Below are positions 25,130-36,330 of a DNA stretch of 64,000 nt, piece after piece. The stretch covers positions 46,810,001 to 46,874,000 of the forward strand of contig JBITNC010000001.1 in the NCBI GenBank assembly GCA_050084985.1, given 5' to 3'. The notes beneath the pieces are model-generated. The model was not told the DNA's origin and did no database searches. It saw nothing but the letters and a program-made list of their open reading frames with translations. The DNA comes from Nageia nagi (taxonomy: Eukaryota; Pinophyta). Position numbers and translations under genes: made by a program. How positions within the stretch are numbered: the first letter of the stretch is position 1; each line of letters opens with the position of its first letter.

Positions 25130-25500
25130 AATAAGAACATCGACTTCCAATTCAAAGGGAAGAGCAATTTCTTGCTCTCGATCCCAAGGAATGATGGAAG
25201 CTTTTTAACGATGTTCTAAGGGGTTGAAATGGATGGGATATGATAGGAAAAGAACATTGACTTCAAATTCAATGGGGAGAACAATTTCTTATTCTCGATC
25301 CCAAAGAATAATGGAAGCTATAAAATTTAACAATGTTCTAGGGTTGACTTTTATCAATCTACTAAGGGCAATTTCTTACTTAAACTTGTAGATAAGAATA
25401 GAAGCAAAAAAGTTTTAACAACAACAATGTTGACTCCCATATTAATGGGGAGAGCAATTACTCGCTCTTTTTCTTGAATAATATGGAAGCACCTCCAATT
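25130..25500. repeat. Repeats with a conserved short hairpin in element E
   Basis: Three or four diverged units contain GGGGAGAGCAATTTCTTGCTC-like text followed by CGATCCCA in the first two. Each can fold: AGAGCAA tttc TTGCTCT at 25161-25178 is a perfect 7-bp stem. 25277-25296 and 25451-25468 have the same stem with one mismatch. A weaker version lies near 25360. Confidence 0.75.
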
Positions 25501-26834
25501 TAATAATCAATAAAGATGGATTAGAAAATATATGGATGTTGGATAATAAAATATGAAAGTTGGTATAGTATAATGTGTATGGGGTGGTGATGGATGTTAA
25601 TATGAAAATAGTATAACAAATGAATAGACATAGGATGTATTGAGTATTTAGAGAGATAAACTAATCAACTCATCAAGGCATTGATAAACATAAGTGTAAT
25701 ATTAATTACTATGTAATAATAAATAGTATGGGATGGAGGTATGGGATGATGAAGAAATGTAATGATCATAATATTCAAGTTGACCATATTAACCAATCAC
25801 CATTAGATTTTTCCTTCTTTAGATGATATAAAACAAAGTCATGATGTTCTCAAAATTATCATAGACTCATGTGTGTGTAATGATGTTTATTTCCATCTCT
25901 AGACAATCTCAAACTAAATGTCACAAGAGCATAAAATATATAAGCTAGTTCATCCATATGAAACGTACAGAGGTCCATAGGAAAGAAGGTCGCTAACCAA
26001 TATGGACATGTCACCACTCGTAAGGTATGCCCCATTGCCAGACAGGCATCTATAGCCCCGATGAGGATTAACCCCTCGATCTCGCTATATCCCAAGAATC
26101 ATTGTAGCACTTTCTCCCTTTTTTTTGTCATCTCTTCTCTCTTTCTTTTTTTTTTTTTTTTTTTATAAAACTATCAAATGATTCTTGGGTCCGAGATGAA
26201 GTGAATAATAGGATGAACATGTAATACTTTCGCTCGAAATCATGTTCTTGTAACACCTCATTCTTGACTGTTTTAAGATTATTTAAATGTGAAGATGTGT
26301 ATGAGTTCGTAATAACCTTAAGTGTATCATAGTCATGCTTGTTTATCATCTAAAGTTTCAAGATTTCATGATGAAGGTTGGTAAAGTCAATAAGAATATT
26401 AATTTCATAAACTATTTCTCTTACAATAAGTATTAAACATATTTGTATAATGGTATGGAAGTGATCATGGATAATGTATAGTATATATGCCTTGATTAAT
26501 TGTTAGAATATAATCTAATACTCAAATATTCCAACATAATGGGAGATGAATATGAGGTGGAAAAAGGGAAAGACATGGAAATGCAATAAACATATTATAA
26601 CCTGTTTTAAAATCAGATATGATCATTTTAGTTTTTAATCATATTTTGATGATTGTGTGATTTCTAAATCATGTTTTGATGATTTTTTTTTTTTTTTGGA
26701 GGGCCATTGCCCCAATGTGATCTATGTAAAACATGAGGAAATCAAAAGTAAGATGGGGGACGATTGCCCCAATGTGAACGATGTGAAGGAGATTGAACAT
26801 CCTTATGCAAATAACATAATTCATCATTGTTTAA

Positions 26835-29800
26835 TTATGTGGAATGTATGTATGTATTTTGTAGATGATGTAAATTGTTATCTATCAATAAAGGTATATC
26901 TACCTCAAACCGTCTATCATCCATCAAATCATGAAGGGCATGATTTAATTGGTGGCAATGTTTAGTATTATGCCCCAATTGATGATGATAAACATGATGT
27001 CCATACTTATCATATTTTATTGACTTAGGCTTTAGGTTTTCTTTCGTTATATGATCTACCACTCTCTTAGGTTATTCCAAAGATTGCATTCCATCATTGT
27101 AATCATCTTTGGATTTTGATTCCCATATCATATCTTTATGATTATGCCCTTGCCTAGCAAAGGTGGATGATGATTTCCCCTTTGACTTTTGCATAGGAGG
27201 TTTTGTTTTTGATGATTTTGTAATATTATAATGTGAGTATGGATTTTCATCTCTTCGTACACAATGGATTACTCCCTCATGAATGTATTTTAGACAACCA
27301 TGAAATGTAGATGGGACACATTCCATTTCTTGAATCCATGGTCTACCTAAAAGAATATTATATTGTTCAATGTTTCCTTCGATGATATATAATGATGTTT
27401 GTATCATCTTACATCCAATGGTGATGGGTAACACTATTGATCCTATTGTTGAACATAAGGAATTATTAAATGCTTTTATTTGTAATGATGGTAAAGAAAT
27501 ATGAGAGAAAGGAAGATTCAATTTGTGATATGCTGATGTAGATATGATATTGACATCTGACCCTTCATCTATTAATATTCTCTTAACAATTTTACCATTT
27601 ACTTTACCAATGACATGGAGAGGTGGATATAACCCTTGAAGTCCCTTGTTTGATTGTCTCTCATGGTCATAAAAAGAAATTATAGGCTGATGTATCAATG
27701 GAGGAACTTGCATTTTGGATTTTTGATTACATGATATATCAATTTGTTTTTCTTGTATGTTTTGAGTTCCAGTATCAACTTCGACTATTCTTACAATAGG
27801 TTGATTACTTGGATTCTAGGTGTGTATCACTTGACTGTAATTAGGTACAGTAGATACTGTATTTAATTGATATGAAAGAAGTGAGTCTTGATAATTTTTT
27901 AAATTTTGATTTGAAATAGAAGTGTGGTCTTCAACTTCCAAGTTATTATCTTTGATTGAATTTTGCGTCCTATTTTTCAATGCTAGATAATTTTTTGTAC
28001 TATGACCTCTTTGATGGTGATAATTACAATACTCATTTTTGTTATATTGTTCTTTTCTCATAATTTTTATTTCACCGTATTCAATCTTGACCTTCTCAAT
28101 TATAACTGCATGAGCAATAACTTCTTTGAGAGTATTATATCGTTGGATTTGTAATATACTAGCTATAGGCCTTAAACAATTTTGACTAAATAATTTAACT
28201 AACTCCTCCTGAGGTAAGGTATAGGGCATGCTATAGAATATATCCCTCCACCATGAAACAAAGTCAACAATTGATTCATTCTGAGATTGTTTTAGTTCTA
28301 CAAGATCCGTAATAGAAGATTCCTCTTTGATATAAATCCTAAAATGTTGTAAGAACAAGTCTGCCAATTGAGTAAATGAATAAATACTATGTCGTGGTAA
28401 ATTATTATACCATTCCAAGGCTTGGGCTGCAAGCATCATGGGGAACAAACATAGCATCAAGTCCTCATCGTTAGAAATGAGGTAATTTGAAAACTTAAAC
28501 CACCTTAAATGTTCCGTAGGATCCTTATTTCCGGTAAAAGGAATCATCTTAGGCATTTCAAAGTTGTAAGGTAATTTCTTCTTAGGGACACTTGGATGGA
28601 TGGGTTCATTGCAAATATTATCATATGTCAACTTCTAGAACCTTGATATGTTCATTTCTTTATTCATGAAATCCTTTATGAAATCTTCTAATTCTTTATC
28701 TGTCCAACTACCCTGAGAATGTTTTCGGTATCTTCTATGATTGGTATTTCTTTCTGAATTTAGGTCTGAATTATAAGATTCATCATCAGAAGAAGATCTT
28801 GACAACACTGAAGATGGTAATGATGAAAGATTAGAATGTAAATGATGCCCTTGTATTGGATTTCTAAGAGTTGTAAATGGTTGTACTTTATTTTGTTGAG
28901 ACTTCTCATGAAGTAACCAACTATCTCGAATTTCTTATTTTACCTTATCAAAAATTTGTCATTGTTTGTCAAGCTCTTGCTTTTCTTTTTCTTTGAGTTC
29001 TATATTCTTTTCTTTAAGTTTGGCTTCCTCTTCTAACTTATGTTTAACATCTTCATATCTTTTACTAAAGTTTATAGTTTCTTCACAATCTCTCTCTGTG
29101 TGTTTTCTCTTTGCCTCCAACTCTGCAAAAGAGGGTATCTCTCCTACCCTAAATTGTTTAGCTAAAGCTTTTCTTCATTTTTCTTGTGATGAGGGTTTTT
29201 CACAGGAGTAAGGATCATAGAAGAATTTGTTTGAGATCTTACATTGAGGAGTTGTTTGTGAAGTTCTTACTGAATACAAGGTCATCCTATCAGAATCTTC
29301 CATGCAAGACCTAGCCCTATGAAGTGTTTTTTGATAGGTGGGGTTAGTTATCCTAGCTTGTGAAGAGGGGTTTTGAGGTTGATAATCTAAGCTCCTGAGA
29401 GGCAATTCTCTTTGTTGATCAGGATTAGAGCTTTGATATCCCCATACTTGGTAATTAAGAGGTGATGATAATTGCACCCAAGCTTGACTCTTTTGGTTTA
29501 CATAAGTTTTTACATCATGCTTTTGTCTTATCTCTTCTTGTCTCATTTTGTCGACAAACTCATTGAAGGTTTTGTCATGTTGATCATGAGAATGACATGC
29601 TTGTTGTTGTTTATGGGATTCCCTTTGCAAAATATTCTTAGCTTTTTCATCATAGAAAATGTTCCTAAGTAATTTATTTGTTGTAGGGCTATCTTCTTTA
29701 TCACATTCCCCACTTTTCATCAAGCTAGTTTGATATTTTGAAGGTATTTTTAGTGGGTTTGAACAACATTCATTTTCATAAAACTTTGTATCATTATCAT

Positions 29801-30697
29801 GATGTGTTGTTTCCCCACATGGATGTTCATTCCTAAGCTCATGCGTGTTAGCTTTGGAAATTTTATTTTTATATTTTTCATTTCTTTGTGATTGAAATTA
29901 TTGAGATTCAATAATACAATCTATGGATTTTTTAATTCTTATGTGAGGCTCTTCAATTTCTACTTGTCATGAGAATGAACAAGTTTCATCCTTGAACTCA
30001 AGAATATCATGAGATTCATGGGAATCAATAGAAGGTCTTGTAGCCTCAAGAAGGGGAGGAGAGTGAAATTGCAATTTTGAAGAATGCTCTAAAAGATCCT
30101 CAAGATTCATGTCAAACTCCTCTTCTTTAATATCATATTCCTTCCAAGGTGGGGTGAAGACATCAAGGTGTCTAACTCTAGGAGGTCATATGATTTAGCA
30201 TAGGATGTTGCATCAAGGCCTTTGGCATTAATACTTGATTCATCACTTAGCAAATTGGATTCATTAGGTTCGATAGTCTCAAAAGGAGATGTACAACAAG
30301 ATTTTAATTTGATGAGATGTGTCGATGAGTTTTCAATCTTTATGATGGGCTCATTATTTTTAATGTCAAACTCATCCCATGATGAGGGTGAAGGAATGGA
30401 AGAACTATACTCTAGCTCTTCATGGGATCTAACAAGGCTTTCTGAGGATTAAAGGAGAGGTATGGTACATTGTTCTATCTTTGCTAAATATGCTAAAAGC
30501 TTTTCAATGTCAATACAAAAATCATTCTTCACGATCTCAGAAGTAGAATAAGTATCTAAGGTTGACTTGGCAATATGTGAACATATTCTTTGTATTTTTG
30601 GTTTTACTTTGATAAGAAAAGGCACATAATTTAAAAGTGTAACCAAGACGAACCTCATAATGATAAAATTCAAAGGCCTTTTAATTGTTCTCAACAA
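26835..30697 (-). pseudogene. Element E Gag-protease polyprotein, lightly decayed
   Basis: From about 30190 to 26835 a single minus frame stays open except for point stops (for example at 29175, about 28962, 28938, 28634, 27813 and 27072). 30697-30200 is in another frame, so one frameshift is needed near 30190. The N-terminal part is acidic and Ser-rich. 29150-28970 is Glu/Lys-rich coiled coil (KHKLEEEAKLKEKNIELKEK). 28631-27816 holds the Gag core (ALEWYNNLPRHSIYSFTQLA) and a zinc knuckle (CNYHHQRGHSTKNY, last Cys lost). The retropepsin at 27713-27250 has ILIDEGSDVNIIS and LLGRPWIQEM. A second knuckle-like motif (VYHHQLGHNTKHC) follows at 27000-26945. The apparent first codons of two sub-frames are TTG, and the true start is unclear. 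Confidence 0.87.
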
Positions 30698-31604
30698 TTC
30701 AAAATTTGTATAGATCTAGAGTAACTGACACATGCCTATGTTTCTATTTGTTACAAAGGGGGTTCAAAGTAAAAAACTTAAATAAAATCAACTTTTAATC
30801 ATCTTTTAAACCTATTCCTTTGTATGACCTATTATATCATTCCATAAATGAAACATGTCAATTCAATTTTTGAACACATAAACAAACATCGTAAAATAAG
30901 TTTTATTTTTATCTTTTATGTTTATATTTTCGAGAAAAAAATTTGATGCACAAACATCCTATATGCAAGATTACTTTTAATTATGTGATTATCTTTTTTA
31001 ATCTTTTCACATATTTTTAATGTTTGAGTTAAATGAACGATATGAGTTGTTCACTTTTAGTCTTTTAATTTTCCTAGTTTATTTTGACTAGTCAAGTGTT
31101 AAACAAGGTAGGTTGGGTAATCCTAAGGAATGTTCACAAGTTTCTATGGCTTTTGGCTTGGTTCTAGAAGAGTCTCCTTTTTTGACTCCTACCTAAAGGA
31201 GAGTCACCTTGGTCATTACCTCCAAGTGTAACTGGCTCTATGGCTTCGAGTGTGTTATGTCGGTGGGTACAAAGAAGTAAGAATTAACAGTTGGTAGTAA
31301 CATCCAACTCGTTAATGTTCAATTATTCCTTTAAGGCCTTATGAAATGCATTTAAACAAGTAAAATGCATTTATGCATACTAGCCTCCCAAACATTCATG
31401 TCCATTCACTTATCTTATCTTAATGTGATACAATCAAAAGTTTATTATAAGATGGATCTTGACCTTAATAAACCCCATTGTTATTTTCTAATTATAATGT
31501 GATTCATTATCCAACCTCTTAGTGATGTTCATTAACCCCTTCCAGCTATGGAAGTTTTATATGTGATAAATTTCCAAATAAGATGTGAATAAATTTTACC
31601 TCTT

Positions 31605-32155
31605 TCACTTAACTTATTTTTTATCACTTAAGATCGCTCGAAGTGCAAAAGTGAGAGCATACTTCGTTAAGTGAAAGTACTTAGTGTATTTGAATCTCCC
31701 TGATTCATTAACCTTTTAATGTGATTTATACTACCCAAAAACCCGATTTATTTCCTTAAGTTCATTCCAAATTAAGTGTGATTCATTTACCCTTCCAATT
31801 GTGGAAGTATTATGTGTATTAAATTGCCTCCTCTTACTAGTAAGAGGTCATTATGTGTGGATAAATTACCCAATTAATGATAGTGTGAGTGTGAAAGAAA
31901 AGAAAAGTTAATTACCCCTTCTTATCAAGTCTATTCTGGTCACCTTAGATCGCACGAAGCGCAAAGGGAGAGCATAAGTAGACAAGATAAAAAGTATTAA
32001 TGTGTACGTAGTGTGAATGTGAAAGAAAAGAAAAATTAATTTACCTCTTCTTATCAAGTCTATTCTGGTCACCTTAGATTGCACGAAGTGCAAAGGGAGA
32101 GCATAAGTAGACAAGATAAAAAGTATTAATGTGTACGTACCCTTCAACCCAAACA
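31605..32155. repeat. 129-bp tandem duplication with inverted repeats, element E leader
   Basis: Near-identical units start with CTTATCAAGTCTATTCTGGT at 31921 and 32050. Each is bounded by TTATCAAGTCTA and TAGACAAGATAA, which are near-complementary. A diverged earlier unit at 31626-31672 is flanked by CACTTAA and TTAAGTG, with CGAAGT and ACTTCG inside. The core GATCGCACGAAGCGCAAAGG is the shared part. Confidence 0.82.
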
Positions 32156-32341
32156 TGAAAATAAATACATACCATTATACATAAAACAAATTAATAAAAA
32201 ATATGCATTTAATCTTTTCTACCCATTCTTATATGCACTCTAGGCAAAGGAATCACACTCAAAAATATTTTTCCATAACATAATTTTATTTTATTTTTTT
32301 TCAGAAATAACAAAAAGAGACAAAAATGACCTGGTAAGAGT

Positions 32342-32536
32342 CATCGACATTTATACAGGAAACGTTGGCATTTAGTTACAGTCGTTGGCATTTATTTACA
32401 GTCGTTGGCATTTAGTTACAGTCATCGATGTTCTATTATAGTTGCTAACATTCTATTACGGTCATCAGCATTCTATTACAGTCACTGGCATTCAATACCA
32501 GTCGCTAGCATTCAATACCAGTCATCGATGTTTCTA
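32342..32536. repeat. 20-bp minisatellite, about ten units, element E leader
   Basis: Units such as CGTTGGCATTTAGTTACAGT start at 32363, 32383 and 32403 and continue with variants (CATCGATGTTCTATTATAGT, CGCTAGCATTCAATACCAGT) to about 32536. The variable dinucleotides are mostly CG against CA or TG, as expected from CpG decay. A similar phrase (GCCGACATTTGG) occurs in E's LTR. Confidence 0.9.
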
Positions 32537-32660
32537 CAACAAATTCCTGAAAAAGCACAGAACCCAAAATTTGAAGTTAGTACACAGAAAAATCCAAAAA
32601 AAACCAGAGAATAGAAAGGTAGAATCATAAACAAAAAATCTCCCTCTCAATAATGGAGGG

Positions 32661-32678
32661 GCCCTCCTTCTAGCACCA
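32661..32678 (-). other. Element E primer-binding site (tRNA not identified)
   Basis: On minus, three bases after the LTR, the sequence TGGTGCTAGAAGGAGGG begins with TGG as a PBS should. It does not match the initiator-Met PBS. I cannot name the primer tRNA. Confidence 0.65.
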
Positions 32679-32681
32679 GAA

Positions 32682-33542
32682 TGTTGCAATGAAAATTGAG
32701 CTGGAATGTAGAATAACATAAAATACAATTATTCTTCAATCTTCATTGAACCTCAAATTATATAACATAGATAGACATGTTGTAATTGCAAGACAATATT
32801 CAATCTTAGTTCAAACTATAATTTGCCCTTAGAAGGGACTTTTACAAATGCTATGTGCCAAAATAAAGAGTATTAAATCTTCATTATTTTTGAGTTGCTT
32901 GCTTCTTCCCTTGGTATGAGCAACCTGTAAATCCTACACACATGCAAAAGACAATAACATCAAAGCATCTATGTATGACAAGTATTAAAATGAAACTAGC
33001 ATAAAACAATAAAATGTATAAGCTCACAAGATTTTGGTAGCATTACCCTACTTCAAAAATGGGTTCAATTGGGGTCCATTAGGTTCATATTGCTTTGTAT
33101 TAGCTTGTATTTATAGATCTTGGATGAGATGTTTCAAGGCTGGTAAAGAGGAAGTGAATAGCCATCGTAGGTCGTAACTGACCCCCTCTATCCACCTCAT
33201 CTTGGAGAAATGAAGTGTTCCAACTTCCTTTTGCTATTTTGGTGTCTTTTCAGCTATTACAGAGTTGCCGACATTTGGAATATGAACGTCAGTGATTGGA
33301 TCAAAATGCTAGCGTTTCAAGGCGAACATCGGTGACTGGTTAACAATTTTATAACAATATTAAAATGATCACCAAATAGTCAATTTTTATCGAAAAGGGG
33401 TCATGTGACCACTCATTTTGCATGTAAGCAATGAGAGCTATCCAATAATGAAGTTTTCAAGCTTATTTGAGGATTGTATAAAGAATTATGATTATTTCAA
33501 TGTTTACTTGGTTAAAGAGGGGGACATTTTTAGGTGTCTACA
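32682..33542 (-). repeat. Element E 5' LTR
   Basis: It pairs with 21492-22351. It contains the likely promoter: TATAAATA on minus at plus 33108-33115. In sense it starts TGTAGACACCTAAAAATG and ends TTGCAACA. Confidence 0.96.
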
Positions 33543-33547
33543 ATTTA

Positions 33548-33950
33548 AAATTGGACCCCAAGAGCAATGATGTTAGCAAGTAGTGTTAAAATTTCTATGA
33601 TAGCTAAGTGTTCTAGGGTATAAAAAGGGAGTGATGTTAGTAGAATAGAGGTTTATCTAAAATTGAACCCCTAGAGTAGTGATGTCAATAAGTAGTGTTA
33701 AAAGATCCATGATAGCTAAGTGTTATGGGGTATAAAAAGGGAGTTATGTCAATATAATAGAGAATCTTCTAAAGTTAGACCCTGAGAGTAGTGATGTTAG
33801 AAAATAGTGTTAAAAGTTCTACAATGACTAAGTATTCCAGGGCATAAAAAGGAAGTGATGTTAGCAAAGTAGATGCTCATCTAAAACTAGACCTCAAGAG
33901 TAGTGATGTCAAAAAGTAGTGTTAAAAGTTTCATATTGGCTAATTTAGTT
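33548..33950 (+). repeat. 112-bp tandem array in element C 5' LTR
   Basis: TAGTGTTAAAA recurs at 33581, 33693, 33805 and 33917, exactly 112 apart. TATAAAAAGG or CATAAAAAGG recurs at 33619, 33731 and 33843. One more unit lies before element E (CATAAAAAGG at 21451). After subtracting E and one TSD (12,056 bp) that unit is also exactly 112 bases away. Confidence 0.93.
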
Positions 33951-35042
33951 GATTCCAAAGCACAAAAGAATGTAACGTTAGCAAAGTAAAGTGAAGCCCA
34001 TTTTGGCCAAAGCAATGGGTCCAAAGAAGGATGATGTCATGATTAAGACTAAAATCTTTTAAAGTTATTTGCTTCACCTTACAAAGGTTACCAAAGGAAG
34101 TGACATCAACAAAAATAAAAATAACTTTCAAATCAAATGGTTCAAAGACCAATGATGTCAAATTTAACAAAAGGAATCTTTGCCCAAGCAAAACTTCACC
34201 AAAGAACTCTTGAACATGTGTTGAAGACCAAGAAGGCTCCAAAACAACCATTGGAAGATGAAGAAACTCTAGAATCACCATAGTTAGTTAGAGAACCTTT
34301 CATAATTGTAATACAAGTTTAAATAGCACTTGGAAAGCATGTACATCATAATTTAGAGGCAATTATAGTTTTAGACCTTTTAGTTTTTAGAAATAAAATG
34401 CCATGTGGTAGGGATAGTTAGCTATTTATTAAAATAAGGTTAGAATATTTGGGCCATTTTGTAACTTTTTTGTTTCAATATTTCCCTAACTACTCTAGGC
34501 TAGTATAAATTTAGTGGAAGATAAGAAAAAGGGGTCAAAATCCCTAATATTGCCCCTTGTATTTATTTTTGAAGACCTTTTGTTCTATCAGTTATACAAT
34601 GCCATCTTGACCTTTCTTGTCCAACACATGGTGTTATTATTTTTAATTTGGTTATATTATGGCAAGTAATGGATATTTCCTAAATGATAACAATAAGTTG
34701 TTAGTATAATTGTATTTGCTTATATAGAAGAGTTAAGCTAAAGAATAATTTAGAGAATGAAAGCCTGCTACACTAGATTCTTGCCAAGGTTTCATTGTAT
34801 GTGAAAGCCTATGCTGAACTAGTGATTTGACCCTTTTCCTTTACTCTTGCTCCCTATATTTTTTGTTTTATTTCTTGCACTCTACCCTATATTATTTCTT
34901 TCTTGTTATTTTCTCTTTTCATCTACACTTAATGGATAAGGAACCAACCTACTCTAATGATCAAGTTACTATGTTAGCCTATTCATGATATACTTTGATT
35001 GAATTTCCCAAAAGAGCATATATTACTCAATTTCCATTAATA
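33548..35042 (+). repeat. Element C 5' LTR, second fragment
   Basis: This is a continuation of 21318-21491 after removal of element E. It aligns with 45136-46623. It contains a 112-bp tandem array (33548 to about 33950), a single TATA-like site (GTATAAATTTAG near 34503) and the LTR end CATTAATA, where the 3' copy has CTTCAACA. The sampled stretch 34300-34560 differs from its partner at roughly one base in six. Confidence 0.9.
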
Positions 35043-35052
35043 ATATATCTTT

Positions 35053-35076
35053 TGGCATGCCTGATGGGACTCAAAC
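35053..35076 (+). other. Element C primer-binding site (tRNA-Arg-like)
   Basis: TGGCATGCCTGATGGGACTC lies ten bases after the LTR. If its CA and TG steps are decayed CpG, the ancestor would be TGGCGCGCCTGATGGGACTC, compatible with the 3' end of a tRNA-Arg, the primer known for Ogre/Tat elements. Element A has a closely similar site. The tRNA assignment is from memory of the family and unverified. Confidence 0.7.
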
Positions 35077-35099
35077 ATTTTCATTGATAACTCTACTAG

Positions 35100-36330
35100 A
35101 AGCAGTATCAAGGTAGATTTATAGTTCTCATTACTGCTTCTTGAACCTAAATTCTTTAGTTGCTATTAGAGTTTATGTGGACAAGATCAAATCCAAAATA
35201 GCTAAAGAGTTCCCAAATTTTAAATAACTTGGTACTCTTAAAAGAAATACCCTAATCAAGTCTAGATCTTTGAGTAGTATCAACTCTTTAGAATGTCTAT
35301 TCAAAATAGTACTATTCAACCTTCATATTGGGACTACTCATAAAATGGAAAATCTTGCTTCAAATATTTATCTTGCCTAGGATGATGGGGTACCTTTGGC
35401 TCTAGCTACATTGCATGATATCCCAAGAAGCATCTTTAAAACTCTACCTAATTTTGACACCACCATGATGAAGATATCCTATGAACACTATGTAGATGTA
35501 GCTGGTCTAGCTAAGCTCCATAACATTTAGCATGAAGATGTCATGGTAAGACTACTAGCATAATATTTCAAGGGTAGGGTTATTGATTAGTATATAATCC
35601 TTTCTAGCATATCTATAACTTCCTAAGCTCAATTGGAAAATCCTTTCATCTTGGAATTTTATGAAGTAGAGGACCCCTTCTCCTTACTAACTCAATTCAC
35701 CTCTATTAAAAGATATTAATAGGAGAATATTCCAAATTTTAATATTAGGTCCCAAAAATATTGGAAAAGGGTTTTGGTATCAGTTAGGAACCAGGAATCT
35801 CAAGCTTTGATGTATTATTTGAGAGCCTTTCCCTTAGATCTCTTTTTGTAAATTCAAAATTCTGGAGTAACCACTTTTTCAAAGGTATATAAACAAGCAA
35901 TGTTTGCTAAAGATTATCTCATTTTGGTGGAAAAACTACCTAGCCACATGCCAATGCCATACTTTCCAATGTTACTACAAAAATAAGCTATAATACCCTT
36001 AACAATTTGTATGGCCCCACCTCCGGCTAGTATTCCTACATCAACTCAATAATTCCCATTAGCCTTGCCTACCCCATGAGCTCTTATAGCTTTACCAGCC
36101 CCACATTAGTTAGGGATAAATCAAATAGCTTCCTCTCAAAGTAAAATACATGAATTGAAAGCTTTATGTAGGAACATGGAAAACCATATGACTCTTTTGA
36201 GTAGAAAAAATAATGTTAGGAGATTCCCATATCTAGTTATAGAAAAAGCTCAAAAATAGCATGTGTTAGTATAAGATATAGATCAATATAAGATATAGAT
36301 CAATATTCTTCTTTTGGATAGATAGTAGGC
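35100..36330 (+). pseudogene. Element C Gag, decayed
   Basis: Plus-strand segments include KIKSKIAKEFPNFK (about 35190), FKTLPNFDTTMMKISYEHYV (about 35430-35490) and LENPFILEFYEVEDPFSLLT (about 35630). NQESQALMYYLRAFPLDLFL (about 35790-35850) and FSKVYKQAMFAKDYLILVEK (about 35880-35935) follow. The last two align with parts of element A's Gag on either side of F. Stops at Gln-like codons are common. A zinc knuckle is not clear. Confidence 0.75.

Larger units (their letters stand above)
22369..26834 (-). other. Element E 3' non-coding region with internal repeats
   Basis: This lies downstream of the Gag-protease frame in the sense direction. RT and integrase motifs are absent on both strands as far as I can read. 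It contains a 147-bp tandem duplication, dispersed relatives of it up to about 24650, a set of hairpin-bearing repeats at 25130-25500, and homopolymer T runs near 26148-26164 and 26681-26698. Phrases such as CAGAATGGGTTTC recur at about 23293 and 24604, suggesting growth by old duplications. Confidence 0.7.
30698..32660 (-). other. Element E leader with structured repeats
   Basis: About 2 kb lie between PBS and Gag. No protein domain is seen. It holds a 129-bp tandem duplication and a 20-bp minisatellite, both next to the 5' LTR. Long leaders in LARD-type elements can carry packaging signals. That role here is inference only. Confidence 0.65.
21492..33542 (-). mobile_element. Element E: youngest insertion, Gag-protease-only LTR retrotransposon
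   Basis: The LTRs are 21492-22351 (860 bp) and 32682-33542 (861 bp), with ATTTA duplicated exactly at 21487-21491 and 33543-33547. The LTRs read TGTTGCAA...GTCTACA on plus. Minus orientation follows from a polypurine tract beside 22351 and a PBS-like site beside 32682. The 12,051-bp element has a long leader, one large Gag-protease frame and about 4.5 kb of non-coding 3' sequence. No RT, RNase H or integrase was found. It resembles a large non-autonomous element (LARD-like with gag) needing enzymes in trans. Confidence 0.95.

Noticed and set aside
26148-26164. Homopolymer T run as a possible LINE or SINE tail
   Set aside because: No TSD or conserved SINE promoter boxes seen nearby. The run lies within E and is better explained by slippage.
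26657-26965. Plus-strand open frame of 102 codons beside a T run
   Set aside because: It partly overlaps in antisense the zinc-knuckle end of E's Gag-protease frame and begins with a homopolymer-coded Phe run. No domain was recognised.
32342-32536. Regular 20-bp repeats as a CRISPR-like array
   Set aside because: Units are head to tail without unique spacers, in plant DNA, inside a retrotransposon leader.
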